Source of the DNA: Pseudomonas viridiflava
Lineage (GTDB): Bacteria > Pseudomonadota > Gammaproteobacteria > Pseudomonadales > Pseudomonadaceae
Assembly: GCA_900596015.1 (NCBI GenBank)
Contig: UVIF01000012.1
Coordinates: 310,001-374,000 of the forward strand
Reading direction: 5' to 3'
Length of the DNA: 64,000 nucleotides
The position numbers and the translations under genes are program-made. Below the pieces are notes generated by a model that was given only the letters and a program-made list of their open reading frames with translations, was not told where the DNA came from and searched no databases. This document shows, piece by piece, positions 41,824-51,776 of the stretch; within the stretch, counting starts at the first letter, position 1; the number at the start of each line of letters is the position of its first letter.

Positions 41824-42171
41824 TTACGGCGCGGTTTCGTTCAGCTTGCGTTGCTCGCAGGTCATGAAGCCCTTGGTGGCGACGTGTCCGGAGCTGTCGA
41901 AGCTCACGTAGTAAGGCTGCTGATGGCCTTCACGGGTCAAGATGTAGTTGTTGCAGGTGCCGTACATGGAGTTGGCAGTGCCGGCAACGACGGTCGAAGG
42001 CGTGCCGCCGATGGCCAGAACCTGCTGCATGGTCATGCCTTTCTCGACCTGCTTGACCAGTGGCGCGTCACGGTAGGTCACGAAGTCCACCGGGTTCTGC
42101 ACGGTGGTGTTCGACGAACAGCCAGCCAGCGCGGCTACGGCAAAGAGTGCTGCCAAAGATTGCTTGTACAT
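41824..42171 (-). CDS. osmE: Osmotically inducible lipoprotein OsmE
   Basis: A 115-residue lipoprotein. The signal peptide has lipobox LAGC (cysteine at residue 18), and the SmpA/OmlA-like fold contains VEKGMTMQQVLAIGGTPS and GTCNNYILT. It resembles E. coli OsmE including the terminal GHVATKGFMTCEQ pattern. Residue +2 is Ser, predicting outer-membrane sorting. The start is the ATG at 42171 with GGAG ahead. A possible AlgU-type promoter lies 44-71 bp upstream. Confidence 0.9.
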   Translation of the reverse strand: MYKQSLAALFAVAALAGCSSNTTVQNPVDFVTYRDAPLVKQVEKGMTMQQVLAIGGTPSTVVAGTANSMYGTCNNYILTREGHQQPYYVSFDSSGHVATKGFMTCEQRKLNETAP

Positions 42172-42214
42172 GGGGAGTCCCTCCTTCGATGGGCCGTGAG
42201 TGGCCCCGTGATGC

Positions 42215-42242
42215 TTGGAGCGCACCGACCGCGCGATAGTTC
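42215..42242 (-). promoter_or_regulatory. Possible AlgU (sigma-E type) promoter of osmE
   Basis: Minus strand GAACTA-N17-TCCAA, close to the AlgU consensus GAACTT-N16/17-TCNNA. osmE is AlgU-dependent in P. aeruginosa, which fits. Confidence 0.5.
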
Positions 42243-42409
42243 TGAAATCTTTCAGGCAGCAAAGCCTCTGCAGAGCGCCTGGGGACTGGCTGCGATAGAA
42301 AACAAATGACGCAATTTAGCTACGGATCGGCATGCATCCGCCTACTGGCCCTTCGCTCGCAACGCTGGCAGACTGCCTGTCCTTTCGAATCGCTCGCTTC
42401 TGAGGCTTT

Positions 42410-43420
42410 ATGCCCATGTTTTCTTCGCGTCAATTGCTGATCGCCAGCTGGATTCTGGTGTTCGGCGGCCTTCTGCTGGTCTTGCCGATGCGCCTGCTGC
42501 CGAGCTTGCTGGCCGGCCTGCTGGTATTCGAACTGGTCAACATGCTTACGCCGCAGCTGGAGCGACTCATTGCGGGGCGGCGTGCACGGTGGGTGGCAGT
42601 GGCGTTGCTGGGCACCTTGGTGGTCAGCAGCCTGGCGCTGCTGTTCGCCGGCGTCATCAGTTTCATCCTGCACGAGGCGGAAAACCCCGGCGCTTCGCTG
42701 AACAAGTTCATGGGCGTGGTGGACCGCGCCCGCGGCCAGTTGCCGCCTTTCATCGACGCCTACCTGCCGGCCAGTGCCGCCGAGTTTCGCGTGGCCATCA
42801 GCGGCTGGCTGAGCAAGCACCTGAGCGATCTGCAACTGGTGGGCAAGGATGCGGCGCACATGTTCGTGACCCTGCTGATCGGCATGGTGCTGGGAGCCAT
42901 CATCGCGCTGCAGACCATTCCCGATCCCGGACAGCGCAAGCCACTGGCGGCGGCATTGTTCGATCGCCTGGCTCTCTTGGTGCGGGCCTTTCGCAACATC
43001 GTTTTCGCGCAGATCAAGATTTCGCTGTTGAACACCTTCTTCACGGCCATTTTCCTCGCCGTGGTGCTACCGCTGTGCGGGATCAAGCTGCCGCTCACCA
43101 AAACCCTCATCGTGCTGACCTTCCTGCTCGGGCTTCTGCCGGTGATCGGCAATCTGATCTCGAACACCTTGATCACCATCGTCGGGCTGTCGCTGTCGAT
43201 CTGGGTGGCGATTGCAGCGCTGGGCTATCTGATATTGATCCACAAGGTCGAGTACTTCCTCAACGCGCGGATCGTGGGTGGGCAGATCAGTGCCAAGTCG
43301 TGGGAGCTGCTGCTGGCCATGCTGATATTCGAGGCAGCGTTCGGACTGCCCGGGGTGGTGGCGGGGCCGATCTATTATGCGTATCTGAAAAGCGAGTTGA
43401 GACAGGCTCAGTTGGTGTAG
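42410..43420 (+). CDS. AI-2E family transporter (UPF0118) membrane protein
   Basis: A 336-residue membrane protein with about seven or eight spans. The C-terminal region contains the family pattern GLLPVIGNLISNTLITIVGLSLS and VEYFLNARIVGGQI. Members include PerM/TqsA-type exporters; the substrate cannot be told from sequence. Start ATG 42410 or the in-frame ATG 42416. It is followed by a perfect 15-bp palindrome that likely ends transcription from both sides. Confidence 0.88.
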   Translation: MPMFSSRQLLIASWILVFGGLLLVLPMRLLPSLLAGLLVFELVNMLTPQLERLIAGRRARWVAVALLGTLVVSSLALLFAGVISFILHEAENPGASLNKFMGVVDRARGQLPPFIDAYLPASAAEFRVAISGWLSKHLSDLQLVGKDAAHMFVTLLIGMVLGAIIALQTIPDPGQRKPLAAALFDRLALLVRAFRNIVFAQIKISLLNTFFTAIFLAVVLPLCGIKLPLTKTLIVLTFLLGLLPVIGNLISNTLITIVGLSLSIWVAIAALGYLILIHKVEYFLNARIVGGQISAKSWELLLAMLIFEAAFGLPGVVAGPIYYAYLKSELRQAQLV

Positions 43421-43428
43421 GGCTTACT

Positions 43429-43470
43429 GGCCTCTTCGCGGGCGGCGCGCCCTCTGCCCGCGAAGAGGCC
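43429..43470. repeat. Perfect 15-bp REP palindrome between convergent genes
   Basis: GGCCTCTTCGCGGGC (43429-43443) and its exact complement GCCCGCGAAGAGGCC (43456-43470) with a 12-bp loop. It is a single REP of the CTTCGCGGGC family placed between the transporter and the Hsp70-like gene. Confidence 0.85.
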
Positions 43471-43479
43471 GGACTTGCC

Positions 43480-44751
43480 TTACTCGGTGCCGTAGCGCTT
43501 GCGGGCCTCGATGGCCAGGCCGCTGCCGATGCTGCCGAAGATATTGCCTTCTACATGCCGCGCATTGGGCAGCATGGCCGCCACGCCGTGGCGCAAGGCC
43601 GGGATGCCGCTCGAACCGCCAGTGAAGAACACCGTGTCGACCTGCTCCACGCCCACGCCTGCCCGATTCAGCAACTCCGACACACTGCCACGCACGCGTT
43701 CGAGCAGGCCATCGATGGCGCTTTCGAACAATGCCCGGCTCAGCTCCACGCTCAGTCCGGGCTCGATGCGGTCCAGCGGCAAGTGGCGACCTGCTGCTTC
43801 TGTGAGCTGGATCTTGGTTTCCTCGACTTCCATCGCCAGCCAGTGTCCGGCTTTCTGCTCGATCAGCTTGAACAGGCGGTCGATACCGTCTGTGTCCTGG
43901 ATGTCGTAGCGCATGCTGGCCAGGGCCAGTTGCGCCTTCTGCAGGTACACCGAGTTGATGGTGTGCCAGGTTGCCAGGTTCATGTGGTGGCTGGTAGGCA
44001 TGAAGGCGCCGCTCTTCATCCGGCTGCCGTAGCCGAACAGCGGCATGACGCCCTGCAGGCTGAGCTGCTTGTCGAAGTCGGTGCCGCCAATGTGCACGCC
44101 ACCGGTGGCCAGGATGTCGTCCACGCGGTTGTCCAGCGCACGCCGCTCGGGAGCCAGGCGCACCAGGGAAAAGTCGGAAGTACCCCCGCCGATGTCGACG
44201 ATCAGCACCAGCTCCTCACGCTCGATGGTGGACTCGTAGTCGAAGGCGGCCGCGATAGGCTCGAACTGGAAGGACACGTCCTTGAAGCCGATCTTTTTCG
44301 CCACTTCGGCCAGGGTGTCTTCGGCTTCCTGGTCGGCGGCCGCGTCGTCGTCGACGAAATGCACCGGTCGCCCCAGCACCACCTGGTCGAATGCACGCCC
44401 GGCGTTGGTCTCTGCGCGCTGCTTGAGCTCGCCGATGAACAGGCCCAGCAGGTCCTTGAACGGCATCGCCGTGCCCAGCACACTGGTGTCGTGCTTGATC
44501 AACTTGGAACCCAACAGGCTCTTGAGCGAGCGCATCAGGCGACCTTCGTAGCCTTCCAGGTATTCGTGCAGCGCCAGGCGCCCGTACACTGGACGCCGCT
44601 CTTCGAAGTTGAAGAAGATCACCGAAGGCAGGGTGATCTTGCCGTCTTCCAGTACGATCAGTGTCTCGCTGCCCGGGCGGTGCCAGCCGACGGTGGAGTT
44701 GGAAGTACCGAAGTCGATGCCGCAGGCGCGGGCCGGGGATGCGTTTTTCAT
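43480..44751 (-). CDS. Hsp70 family protein, YegD type
   Basis: A 423-residue protein with the Hsp70 actin-like ATPase fold but no substrate-binding domain. Phosphate 1 motif CGIDFGTSNSTVG is near the start, phosphate 2 is VLIVDIGGGTSDFSLV, and the adenosine motif is FFTGGSSGIPAL. This layout matches E. coli YegD, an Hsp70 homologue of unclear client range. It is divergent from cbpA (DnaJ-like) across 235 bp. The neighbourhood of an Hsp70-like and a J protein is suggestive, but no direct functional link is shown. Confidence 0.9.
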   Translation of the reverse strand: MKNASPARACGIDFGTSNSTVGWHRPGSETLIVLEDGKITLPSVIFFNFEERRPVYGRLALHEYLEGYEGRLMRSLKSLLGSKLIKHDTSVLGTAMPFKDLLGLFIGELKQRAETNAGRAFDQVVLGRPVHFVDDDAAADQEAEDTLAEVAKKIGFKDVSFQFEPIAAAFDYESTIEREELVLIVDIGGGTSDFSLVRLAPERRALDNRVDDILATGGVHIGGTDFDKQLSLQGVMPLFGYGSRMKSGAFMPTSHHMNLATWHTINSVYLQKAQLALASMRYDIQDTDGIDRLFKLIEQKAGHWLAMEVEETKIQLTEAAGRHLPLDRIEPGLSVELSRALFESAIDGLLERVRGSVSELLNRAGVGVEQVDTVFFTGGSSGIPALRHGVAAMLPNARHVEGNIFGSIGSGLAIEARKRYGTE

Positions 44752-44825
44752 GGCGAGGCGGGTCTGTTCAAAAAACGGCCGCGCAGTGTATGCCAGTTGC
44801 GTACAGAATCAAGGCCTGCGACTGT

Positions 44826-44853
44826 CTTGAAAGTGCGCCAGTGGCCCCAACCT
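44826..44853 (+). promoter_or_regulatory. Possible sigma-32 heat-shock promoter of cbpA
   Basis: CTTGAAA (44826-44832), a 12-bp spacer, then CCCCAACCT (44845-44853), close to CTTGAAA-N11/16-CCCCATNT. It leaves a leader of about 125 nt before the cbpA ATG at 44987. Confidence 0.55.
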
Positions 44854-44986
44854 TCTAGCCATCGACCGTGCTGTACAACCCACTGTTCACATCCAGTGGC
44901 CTGCAGCCGATAAACTTCCCATGCGTTGCCGAGTCCGACCAATAGGCGCGGGCGGCGCGCATTCGCTCATTGATGGTGATGCTTAG

Positions 44987-45958
44987 ATGGATTTCAAAGA
45001 CTATTACAAGATTCTGGGCGTCGAGCCGACGGCAGACGAAAAGGCGATCAAGACCGCCTACCGCAAGCTGGCGCGCAAATATCACCCCGACGTCAGCAAG
45101 GAAAAGGATGCCGAGGACAAGTTCAAGGAAGCCAGCGAGGCCTATGAGGCGCTGAGCAATGCCGACAAGCGCGCCGAATACGACGAACTGCGCAAGTATG
45201 GCCAGCATGGTCGCCCGTTCCAGGGCCCGCCAGGGTGGCAGGGCCGCGGCGGCGGTGGTTTCCATGAAGAGAACGCCGGCGATTTTTCCGACTTCTTCAG
45301 CACCATCTTCGGTAACGGCGGCGGTCGTGGTGAGCCCGGTGGCAATCCGTTCGGCCGTGGCGGCCAGCAGCGCAGCGCTGCACGCAAAGGTCAGGATGTG
45401 GAAATGGAGCTGACGATATCGCTGGAGGAAACCCTGGCCGAGGAGTCGAAGAAGATCAGCTTCAAGGTGCCGCAGTACAACGCCGGCGGTCAGCGCCTGA
45501 CCGATGTGGTGAAGAATCTCAACGTGAAGATTCCCGCCGGGGTTGCCGACGGCGAACGCATTCGCCTCAAGGGCCAAGGCGCGCCGGGTGTAGCGGGCGG
45601 TGCCAGCGGCGACCTGTTCCTGACCTTGCGCCTGGCGGCCCACCCCTTGTTCGAGGTAGATGCCCCCGACCTGATCATCCAGGTACCGCTGGCGCCTTGG
45701 GAAGTGGCGTTGGGCACCAAGGTCGCGGTGCCTACGCTGACCGGGCGGATCAATCTGACGATCCGCCCGGACAGCCAGAACGGCCAGCGCCTGCGGGTCA
45801 AGGGCATGGGTTTGAAGAACAAGCTCGGCGGACGAGGCGATCTGTTCGCGCAGTTGAAGGTAGTGATGCCCGCACAGGCTGACGAGGCTACCAAGACGGC
45901 CTGGGCCGCCTTGGCCAAACACGCCGAATTCGACCCGCGCGAGAACTGGGGACGCTGA
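44987..45958 (+). CDS. cbpA: Curved DNA-binding protein CbpA (DnaJ-like co-chaperone)
   Basis: A 323-residue J protein. The J domain is at 1 to about 70 with HPD at 33-35 (KYHPDVS). A Gly/Phe-rich linker (about 85-130, [22 protein letters not shown]) and two beta-rich C-terminal domains ([15 protein letters not shown] onward) follow. No zinc-finger cysteines are present, so it is a class B/CbpA-type co-chaperone that stimulates DnaK and binds DNA. In enteric bacteria cbpM, encoding its inhibitor, follows. Here the next gene is a converging toxin-like frame 5 bp away, with no cbpM. Confidence 0.93.
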   Translation: MDFKDYYKILGVEPTADEKAIKTAYRKLARKYHPDVSKEKDAEDKFKEASEAYEALSNADKRAEYDELRKYGQHGRPFQGPPGWQGRGGGGFHEENAGDFSDFFSTIFGNGGGRGEPGGNPFGRGGQQRSAARKGQDVEMELTISLEETLAEESKKISFKVPQYNAGGQRLTDVVKNLNVKIPAGVADGERIRLKGQGAPGVAGGASGDLFLTLRLAAHPLFEVDAPDLIIQVPLAPWEVALGTKVAVPTLTGRINLTIRPDSQNGQRLRVKGMGLKNKLGGRGDLFAQLKVVMPAQADEATKTAWAALAKHAEFDPRENWGR

Positions 45959-45963
45959 TACCG

Positions 45964-48549
45964 CTAGGGCTCGATACCGCCACCTTGGCCGGCCGAAGGC
46001 ATCTTCAGGCTGATATCGCCGCGAATCGGTATCAGGCCGGGCATGAGCACTTCGCCTGGGTCGAGGCTGAAACGCAGCGGTTGATCGCCGTCCACTACGC
46101 TGACCCGCAGGCTGGGAGTACCGGTCAGGTTGGCCAGGCCAGGGGTGCGGCTATAGTGGTTGGCCACGGTCTGATCGGTCAGCGCCAGCCACTTTTCATC
46201 GGGTTTGAGATTCTGCAGCCCTTCGATCCGCTTGTACGCATAGTAGACGCGCAGGCGTTGCTGCAGATTCGCTGCAGGGTCGTTCAGGCCGTCGGTCGAC
46301 AGGCTGGCGGCGCAGTCCAGTGCCTTGATGCCGATGCCCTGGCGCCGTGCTTCCACCAATACCTGGCGCAGGGTGTAGCGACCGCTGTCCAGGGTAGTGC
46401 CACGGTTGTGCAGGTCGCGCAGCGTCTTCTCCAGATCGCGACCCAGTGTTCCCGTCTTCTGAAACCGGTCGAGCAGGTCCTGATGCAGGTCCTTGAGCAA
46501 GCCTTGCACGTACAGCGTTTTGACCTGCTGGGCCTTGAGTGTGGACATGTACTTGATCAGCAGTTGGCAACTGCCCAAGGCATTCCTGGATTCATTTACC
46601 ACCAACCCGGTGTTGCTGGCATACACCTGAGTGAAAAACTCTTTGGGCGTCATGGTGATGCTCACCGTCGGCAAGCGTGGGCTCTGCTGCGGGCTCGAGG
46701 TCAGGAAGAAAGCTTCGGCTTCGTCGCCCAGGGCTCTGCGCAGCTCGATCAACTGTGAGCGCCCGGTGCGCAGCACGCTGTCGATCGGCCCGGTCATCAG
46801 TTGATGCGCATCGGGTTTGATGAGCATGGCGGTGATGTCGCGAAAGCCTGGCGCGGTGTCGAACGCGGCCAGCGCATCGATGCTTGCCGCCACGGTCTCG
46901 GGTGCAGTCACCGTGAACAACTCCCAGTGGCCTTTCCAGCTTCGCTGCACAGGGTAGCTGCCGGTGATCTGTTCGGGGGCGATTGGATCGACGATCACCC
47001 AGCGCTCCAGCGTGGTGATGTAGCTGACCTGAAAAGCTTTGCCCTTAAGGCGAATGTAGTGCTTGCCCTCGGGCGTGGTGAACACGCCTTGATAGATGCC
47101 GGTGCCCTCCGGCAATCCGGTCAGGTCTTCACCCGTTGCGATGAGGTCCAGTTGTGAGCCACCGGGAATCACGCGGTCGATCTGAGCCAGGTCTGTCGCA
47201 CTCAGGTCCGCTGTATCCAGATCGAGCGCGGCGCCCAGCTCCTCGAAGTTGCCCAGCCCGCCCATGGCTTCCTCACCCACGCCGCGCAACAGTGGCATGT
47301 CCATGAGGATGTTCAGCGCATCCAGAAGTGCCGCCGTGAAGGCTGCTTGACGTACCTTCTGCGAAGATCCGTGAACAGCTTTGGCCAGATGGTTGCCGAA
47401 AGCAATCGAGCCTGCCGCTACTGCCACCAGCGCTACCAACGGATCTCCCGGCGCCATGGGCGTGACGATCCGCATGAACGCTTCCAGATCTACCAGGAAC
47501 AATTCTTTGCGCAGCTCATGATTGCTGTTCAACAAGAGTTTGGCATCGAGTTTCAAGCGCTTGCGAACCGTGTTGAAGAGGAACGCGAATGCATCATCCT
47601 CGATGGTCACGGCGACGCCGTTGAGCAAGCGTTGTCCGGCTGCCCACGGCGTGGTGCGTATGCGTTCCAGTGTTGCCAGCAACAGCGTGCGTGGCGGCAC
47701 GACCGATTCGCCGGGTGTATCGAAATGGGCGATGAGTCGTTCACGGCCCTGCTCTTGCGCAGCTGTCTCGGCAACCCATTGGTACATCTGCTGTTCGTTG
47801 TGAAAGGTTCTGAACCAGCCTGCCGGCATGTAGAGGATTTCCGGGCCCTGACTGGTGGTGATGCGCAGTATGTCGAACGATGTCAGGTCACCGAGGGTGA
47901 AACTCTTGATCGTGGTCAGGGTACGGGTCTTGTGCAGCCGCTTGAGGTCCTCCAGGGTGGGCGGGCCTGCAACCGGCCCGGCGAACGCATCGAACACCAG
48001 TCTGAGCTCCCTGTCGCTCAGTGCCCCGGTGTTGTAGGCATTCCAGACGAAACTGAAGAACAGGATCTTGATCAGCACTCGACCGTCATCGGCGTAGTCG
48101 TGCAGGAAGATGTCCAGGCGTTTCTGGTAGTGGGTCGAGAAATCCGTTGCCCAGAATTCCCTCATGATCTGCGAAGGTGCCAGTGGCACTTCGTTCGTGT
48201 CGTTGTAGATCCCGGCTTGCTGGACGGTATAGAACCCGGACATCTGATCGAGCAGGTCGAAGTTCACTTGATAGAACGTATTGAACCGACGCAGCACCAA
48301 CTCGGTAACGGTCAACGTTTCCTTGGGCTTGCCGATGTGTTGCTGTCCGGTAAACGCGCGAGGGCTGTTCTGGGCGTTGTCGAAGTCGTGCCAATAGACG
48401 GTGTCCGCGTCCAGGTCCAGCGTGGTATGGAACTTGAGCAGCTTGATGCCCCAGTCTCGTGCGCACGCGCGCAGGTCGGGGAAGTTTTCGTAGTAGCGGT
48501 TGGCGATGAGGCTGACGTTTTCAGCCGATAGCGGGGTGGCGCCGGTCAT
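45964..48549 (-). CDS. Toxin-like protein related to Pseudomonas membrane-targeted effector/dermonecrotic toxins
   Basis: An 861-residue protein with no signal peptide. The N-terminal part (SAENVSLIANRYYENFPDLRACARDWG..., 1 to about 400) resembles the N-terminal module of large Pseudomonas toxins annotated as dermonecrotic or membrane-targeted effector toxins. A hydrophobic stretch lies near 380-430. The C-terminal part (about 635-835) matches the EreA/ChaN/TIKI-like domain of those toxins. Motifs expected from memory are altered: GESHS reads NESRN (652-656), the LYMEHLL stretch reads LYVQGLL (679-685), and the distal GNSHSN motif appears as DQTVANHYS. It may be catalytically changed or inactive. 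No immunity gene or secretion gene is adjacent. The ATG at 48549 and its RBS lie in a hairpin. Confidence 0.68.
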   Translation of the reverse strand: MTGATPLSAENVSLIANRYYENFPDLRACARDWGIKLLKFHTTLDLDADTVYWHDFDNAQNSPRAFTGQQHIGKPKETLTVTELVLRRFNTFYQVNFDLLDQMSGFYTVQQAGIYNDTNEVPLAPSQIMREFWATDFSTHYQKRLDIFLHDYADDGRVLIKILFFSFVWNAYNTGALSDRELRLVFDAFAGPVAGPPTLEDLKRLHKTRTLTTIKSFTLGDLTSFDILRITTSQGPEILYMPAGWFRTFHNEQQMYQWVAETAAQEQGRERLIAHFDTPGESVVPPRTLLLATLERIRTTPWAAGQRLLNGVAVTIEDDAFAFLFNTVRKRLKLDAKLLLNSNHELRKELFLVDLEAFMRIVTPMAPGDPLVALVAVAAGSIAFGNHLAKAVHGSSQKVRQAAFTAALLDALNILMDMPLLRGVGEEAMGGLGNFEELGAALDLDTADLSATDLAQIDRVIPGGSQLDLIATGEDLTGLPEGTGIYQGVFTTPEGKHYIRLKGKAFQVSYITTLERWVIVDPIAPEQITGSYPVQRSWKGHWELFTVTAPETVAASIDALAAFDTAPGFRDITAMLIKPDAHQLMTGPIDSVLRTGRSQLIELRRALGDEAEAFFLTSSPQQSPRLPTVSITMTPKEFFTQVYASNTGLVVNESRNALGSCQLLIKYMSTLKAQQVKTLYVQGLLKDLHQDLLDRFQKTGTLGRDLEKTLRDLHNRGTTLDSGRYTLRQVLVEARRQGIGIKALDCAASLSTDGLNDPAANLQQRLRVYYAYKRIEGLQNLKPDEKWLALTDQTVANHYSRTPGLANLTGTPSLRVSVVDGDQPLRFSLDPGEVLMPGLIPIRGDISLKMPSAGQGGGIEP

Positions 48550-48583
48550 GGTGTAGCTCCTGGATCGAATGGAGCTGCACCAT
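48547..48583 (-). promoter_or_regulatory. Leader hairpin occluding RBS and start codon of the toxin-like gene
   Basis: Minus strand ATGGTGCAGCTCC - 10-nt loop - GGAGCTACACCAT pairs 12 of 13 positions (one C-A mismatch). The 3' arm contains the Shine-Dalgarno AGGAGC-like sequence and the AT of the start codon. This fold would block ribosome access unless opened. Confidence 0.65.
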
Positions 48584-48691
48584 AGAAAAACCGTTGGCGG
48601 ACTGCGGCCTATATAGATAGGCCGCCTGCATGCGGATCATGGCCGTGGTATCGGGACTGCGCGTCGGGAGCTGCGCTTTCGACAAACCTTC

Positions 48692-50392
<1,701 letters not shown>

Positions 50393-50433
50393 CGCTGTGC
50401 CCTGCAATTCAGTTGTGTGTGGACCCGGTGGGA

Positions 50434-50739
50434 TCAGAGGTCACCCATGATGCGGCCGGCGAAGCCATACACCCGGCGCAGACCGGCCAGGTCCACCAGT
50501 TCCACCTCGCGGCTCTGGCCCGGTTCGAAACGCACGGCGGTTCCGGCGGGGATGTTCAAGCGCATGCCTCGCGTCGCCGGACGGTCGAAATGCAGGGCGT
50601 CGTTGGTTTCGAAGAAGTGATAGTGCGACCCCACTTGAATGGGCCGATCGCCGCTGTTGGCCACGGTCAGGCTCAGGGTGCGCCGGCCGACGTTGAGCTC
50701 GATGTCGCCAGGCTGGATCCGGTATTGGCCAGGAATCAT
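50434..50739 (-). CDS. ureB: Urease beta subunit UreB
   Basis: Structural subunit of 101 residues from ATG 50739 (GGAGC ahead). It begins [16 protein letters not shown] and contains [14 protein letters not shown] and [18 protein letters not shown], all diagnostic. It pairs with UreA and UreC in the urease trimer. It is separated from ureA by an acetyltransferase gene and followed by ureC after 41 bp. Confidence 0.98.
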   Translation of the reverse strand: MIPGQYRIQPGDIELNVGRRTLSLTVANSGDRPIQVGSHYHFFETNDALHFDRPATRGMRLNIPAGTAVRFEPGQSREVELVDLAGLRRVYGFAGRIMGDL

Positions 50740-50773
50740 GAAATAGCTCCTTGAAGCGAAGAAAGACAACGGT

Positions 50774-51292
50774 TCAAGCCGAGGCCCGGGGCGGCTCGGC
50801 GCCTGGCTGCAGCGCCAGTTGCATGAAGGTCAGGTCCAGCCAGCGGCCGAACTTGATGCCTACTTGCGGCATCTGCCCGGTGATGACGAAGCCCAGGCGT
50901 TCGTGCAGATGAATCGATGCCTGGTTGCCGCTTTCGATGGCGGCCACCATGACGTATTTGTCGCCCTCGCGAGCACGCTCGATGAGCACCTGCATCAGCC
51001 GTACACCGAGACCTTTGCCGCGCTGGTCGTTGCGCACGTACACCGAGTGCTCGACGCTGTAGCGAAAGCCTTCGAAAGGTCGCCAGTCGCCGAACGATGC
51101 ATAGCCGATGACCTCGCCCTGTTCCTCGGCGACCAGGATCGGATAACCCTGCCCCTGGCGCGCATCGAACCAGGCCTGACGGTTGGCCAGGTCGACCGGC
51201 TTCTCGTTCCAGATCGCCGTGGTGTTGAGCACCGCATCGTTGTAGATCGCGCAGATCCCTGGCAAATCGCGCTCGGTTGCATCACGAATCAT
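50774..51292 (-). CDS. GNAT acetyltransferase (PitA-like methionine sulfoximine/sulfone or phosphinothricin N-acetyltransferase)
   Basis: A 172-residue GNAT enzyme. It begins [21 protein letters not shown], with the acetyl-CoA pyrophosphate loop [13 protein letters not shown] (motif A) and the C-terminal [29 protein letters not shown] typical of the phosphinothricin/methionine sulfoximine group. In P. aeruginosa the homologous gene also lies between ureA and ureB, and its product acetylates methionine sulfone and sulfoximine. These are glutamine synthetase inhibitors, which fits a nitrogen-metabolism operon. Substrate is inferred. Confidence 0.9.
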   Translation of the reverse strand: MIRDATERDLPGICAIYNDAVLNTTAIWNEKPVDLANRQAWFDARQGQGYPILVAEEQGEVIGYASFGDWRPFEGFRYSVEHSVYVRNDQRGKGLGVRLMQVLIERAREGDKYVMVAAIESGNQASIHLHERLGFVITGQMPQVGIKFGRWLDLTFMQLALQPGAEPPRASA

Positions 51293-51301
51293 GGCCGTGC
51301 C

Positions 51302-51604
51302 TCAGGCGATGGGTTGATGGACGGTGACCAGTTTGGTGCCGTCGGGAAACGTGGCTTCCACCTGGATCTCCGGGATCATTTCCGGAATACCTTCCATGAC
51401 CTGTTCGCGGCTGAGCAGGGTGGTGCCGTAGTGCATCAATTGCGCGACCGTCTGGCCATCGCGGGCGCCTTCGAGCAAGGCCGCGGAGATCAGCGCCATG
51501 GCTTCCGGGTAGTTCAGCTTGAGGCCACGGGCCAGACGGCGCTCGGCTACCAGGCCGGCGGTGAAGATGAGCATCTTGTCTTTTTCGCGGGGGGTCAGGT
51601 CCAT
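51302..51604 (-). CDS. ureA: Urease gamma subunit UreA
   Basis: A 100-residue structural subunit. It begins [23 protein letters not shown] and contains [21 protein letters not shown] and [23 protein letters not shown]. Start ATG 51604 has GGAAC ahead. It lies between ureD and the acetyltransferase gene, with a REP pair in the 172-bp gap to ureD. Confidence 0.98.
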   Translation of the reverse strand: MDLTPREKDKMLIFTAGLVAERRLARGLKLNYPEAMALISAALLEGARDGQTVAQLMHYGTTLLSREQVMEGIPEMIPEIQVEATFPDGTKLVTVHQPIA

Positions 51605-51638
51605 GGGTGTTCCTTCAGAATATTCGTTGGCAGTGAGG

Positions 51639-51764
51639 GCTTCTTCGCGGCCACTGGCCGCTCCTACAGGAAGTGCCCGGTAGATCGCCTGTGGGCGCGG
51701 ACGGTTGCTGTGAACAGGTGCCCGGCGCATCGCCTGTAGGAGCGGTCAGTGGCCGCGGAAGGGC
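51639..51764. repeat. REP pair between ureD and ureA
   Basis: CTTCGCGGCCACTGGCCGCT (from 51642) and inverted CCTGTAGGAGCGGTCAGTGG (from 51733), with a direct near-repeat TGCCCGG..ATCGCCTGT inside. Intra-operonic. Confidence 0.85.
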
Positions 51765-51776
51765 TGGCAAATTCAA

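Noticed and set aside
42589..44913. 774-codon plus-strand frame spanning the AI-2E transporter gene and antisense to the Hsp70-like gene
   Set aside because: Crosses two genes recognised in other frames and a REP palindrome; no domain.
45964..48549. Prophage or integrative element origin of the toxin-like gene
   Set aside because: No integrase, att-like direct repeats, tRNA or phage genes flank it; only single-gene accessory status can be supported.
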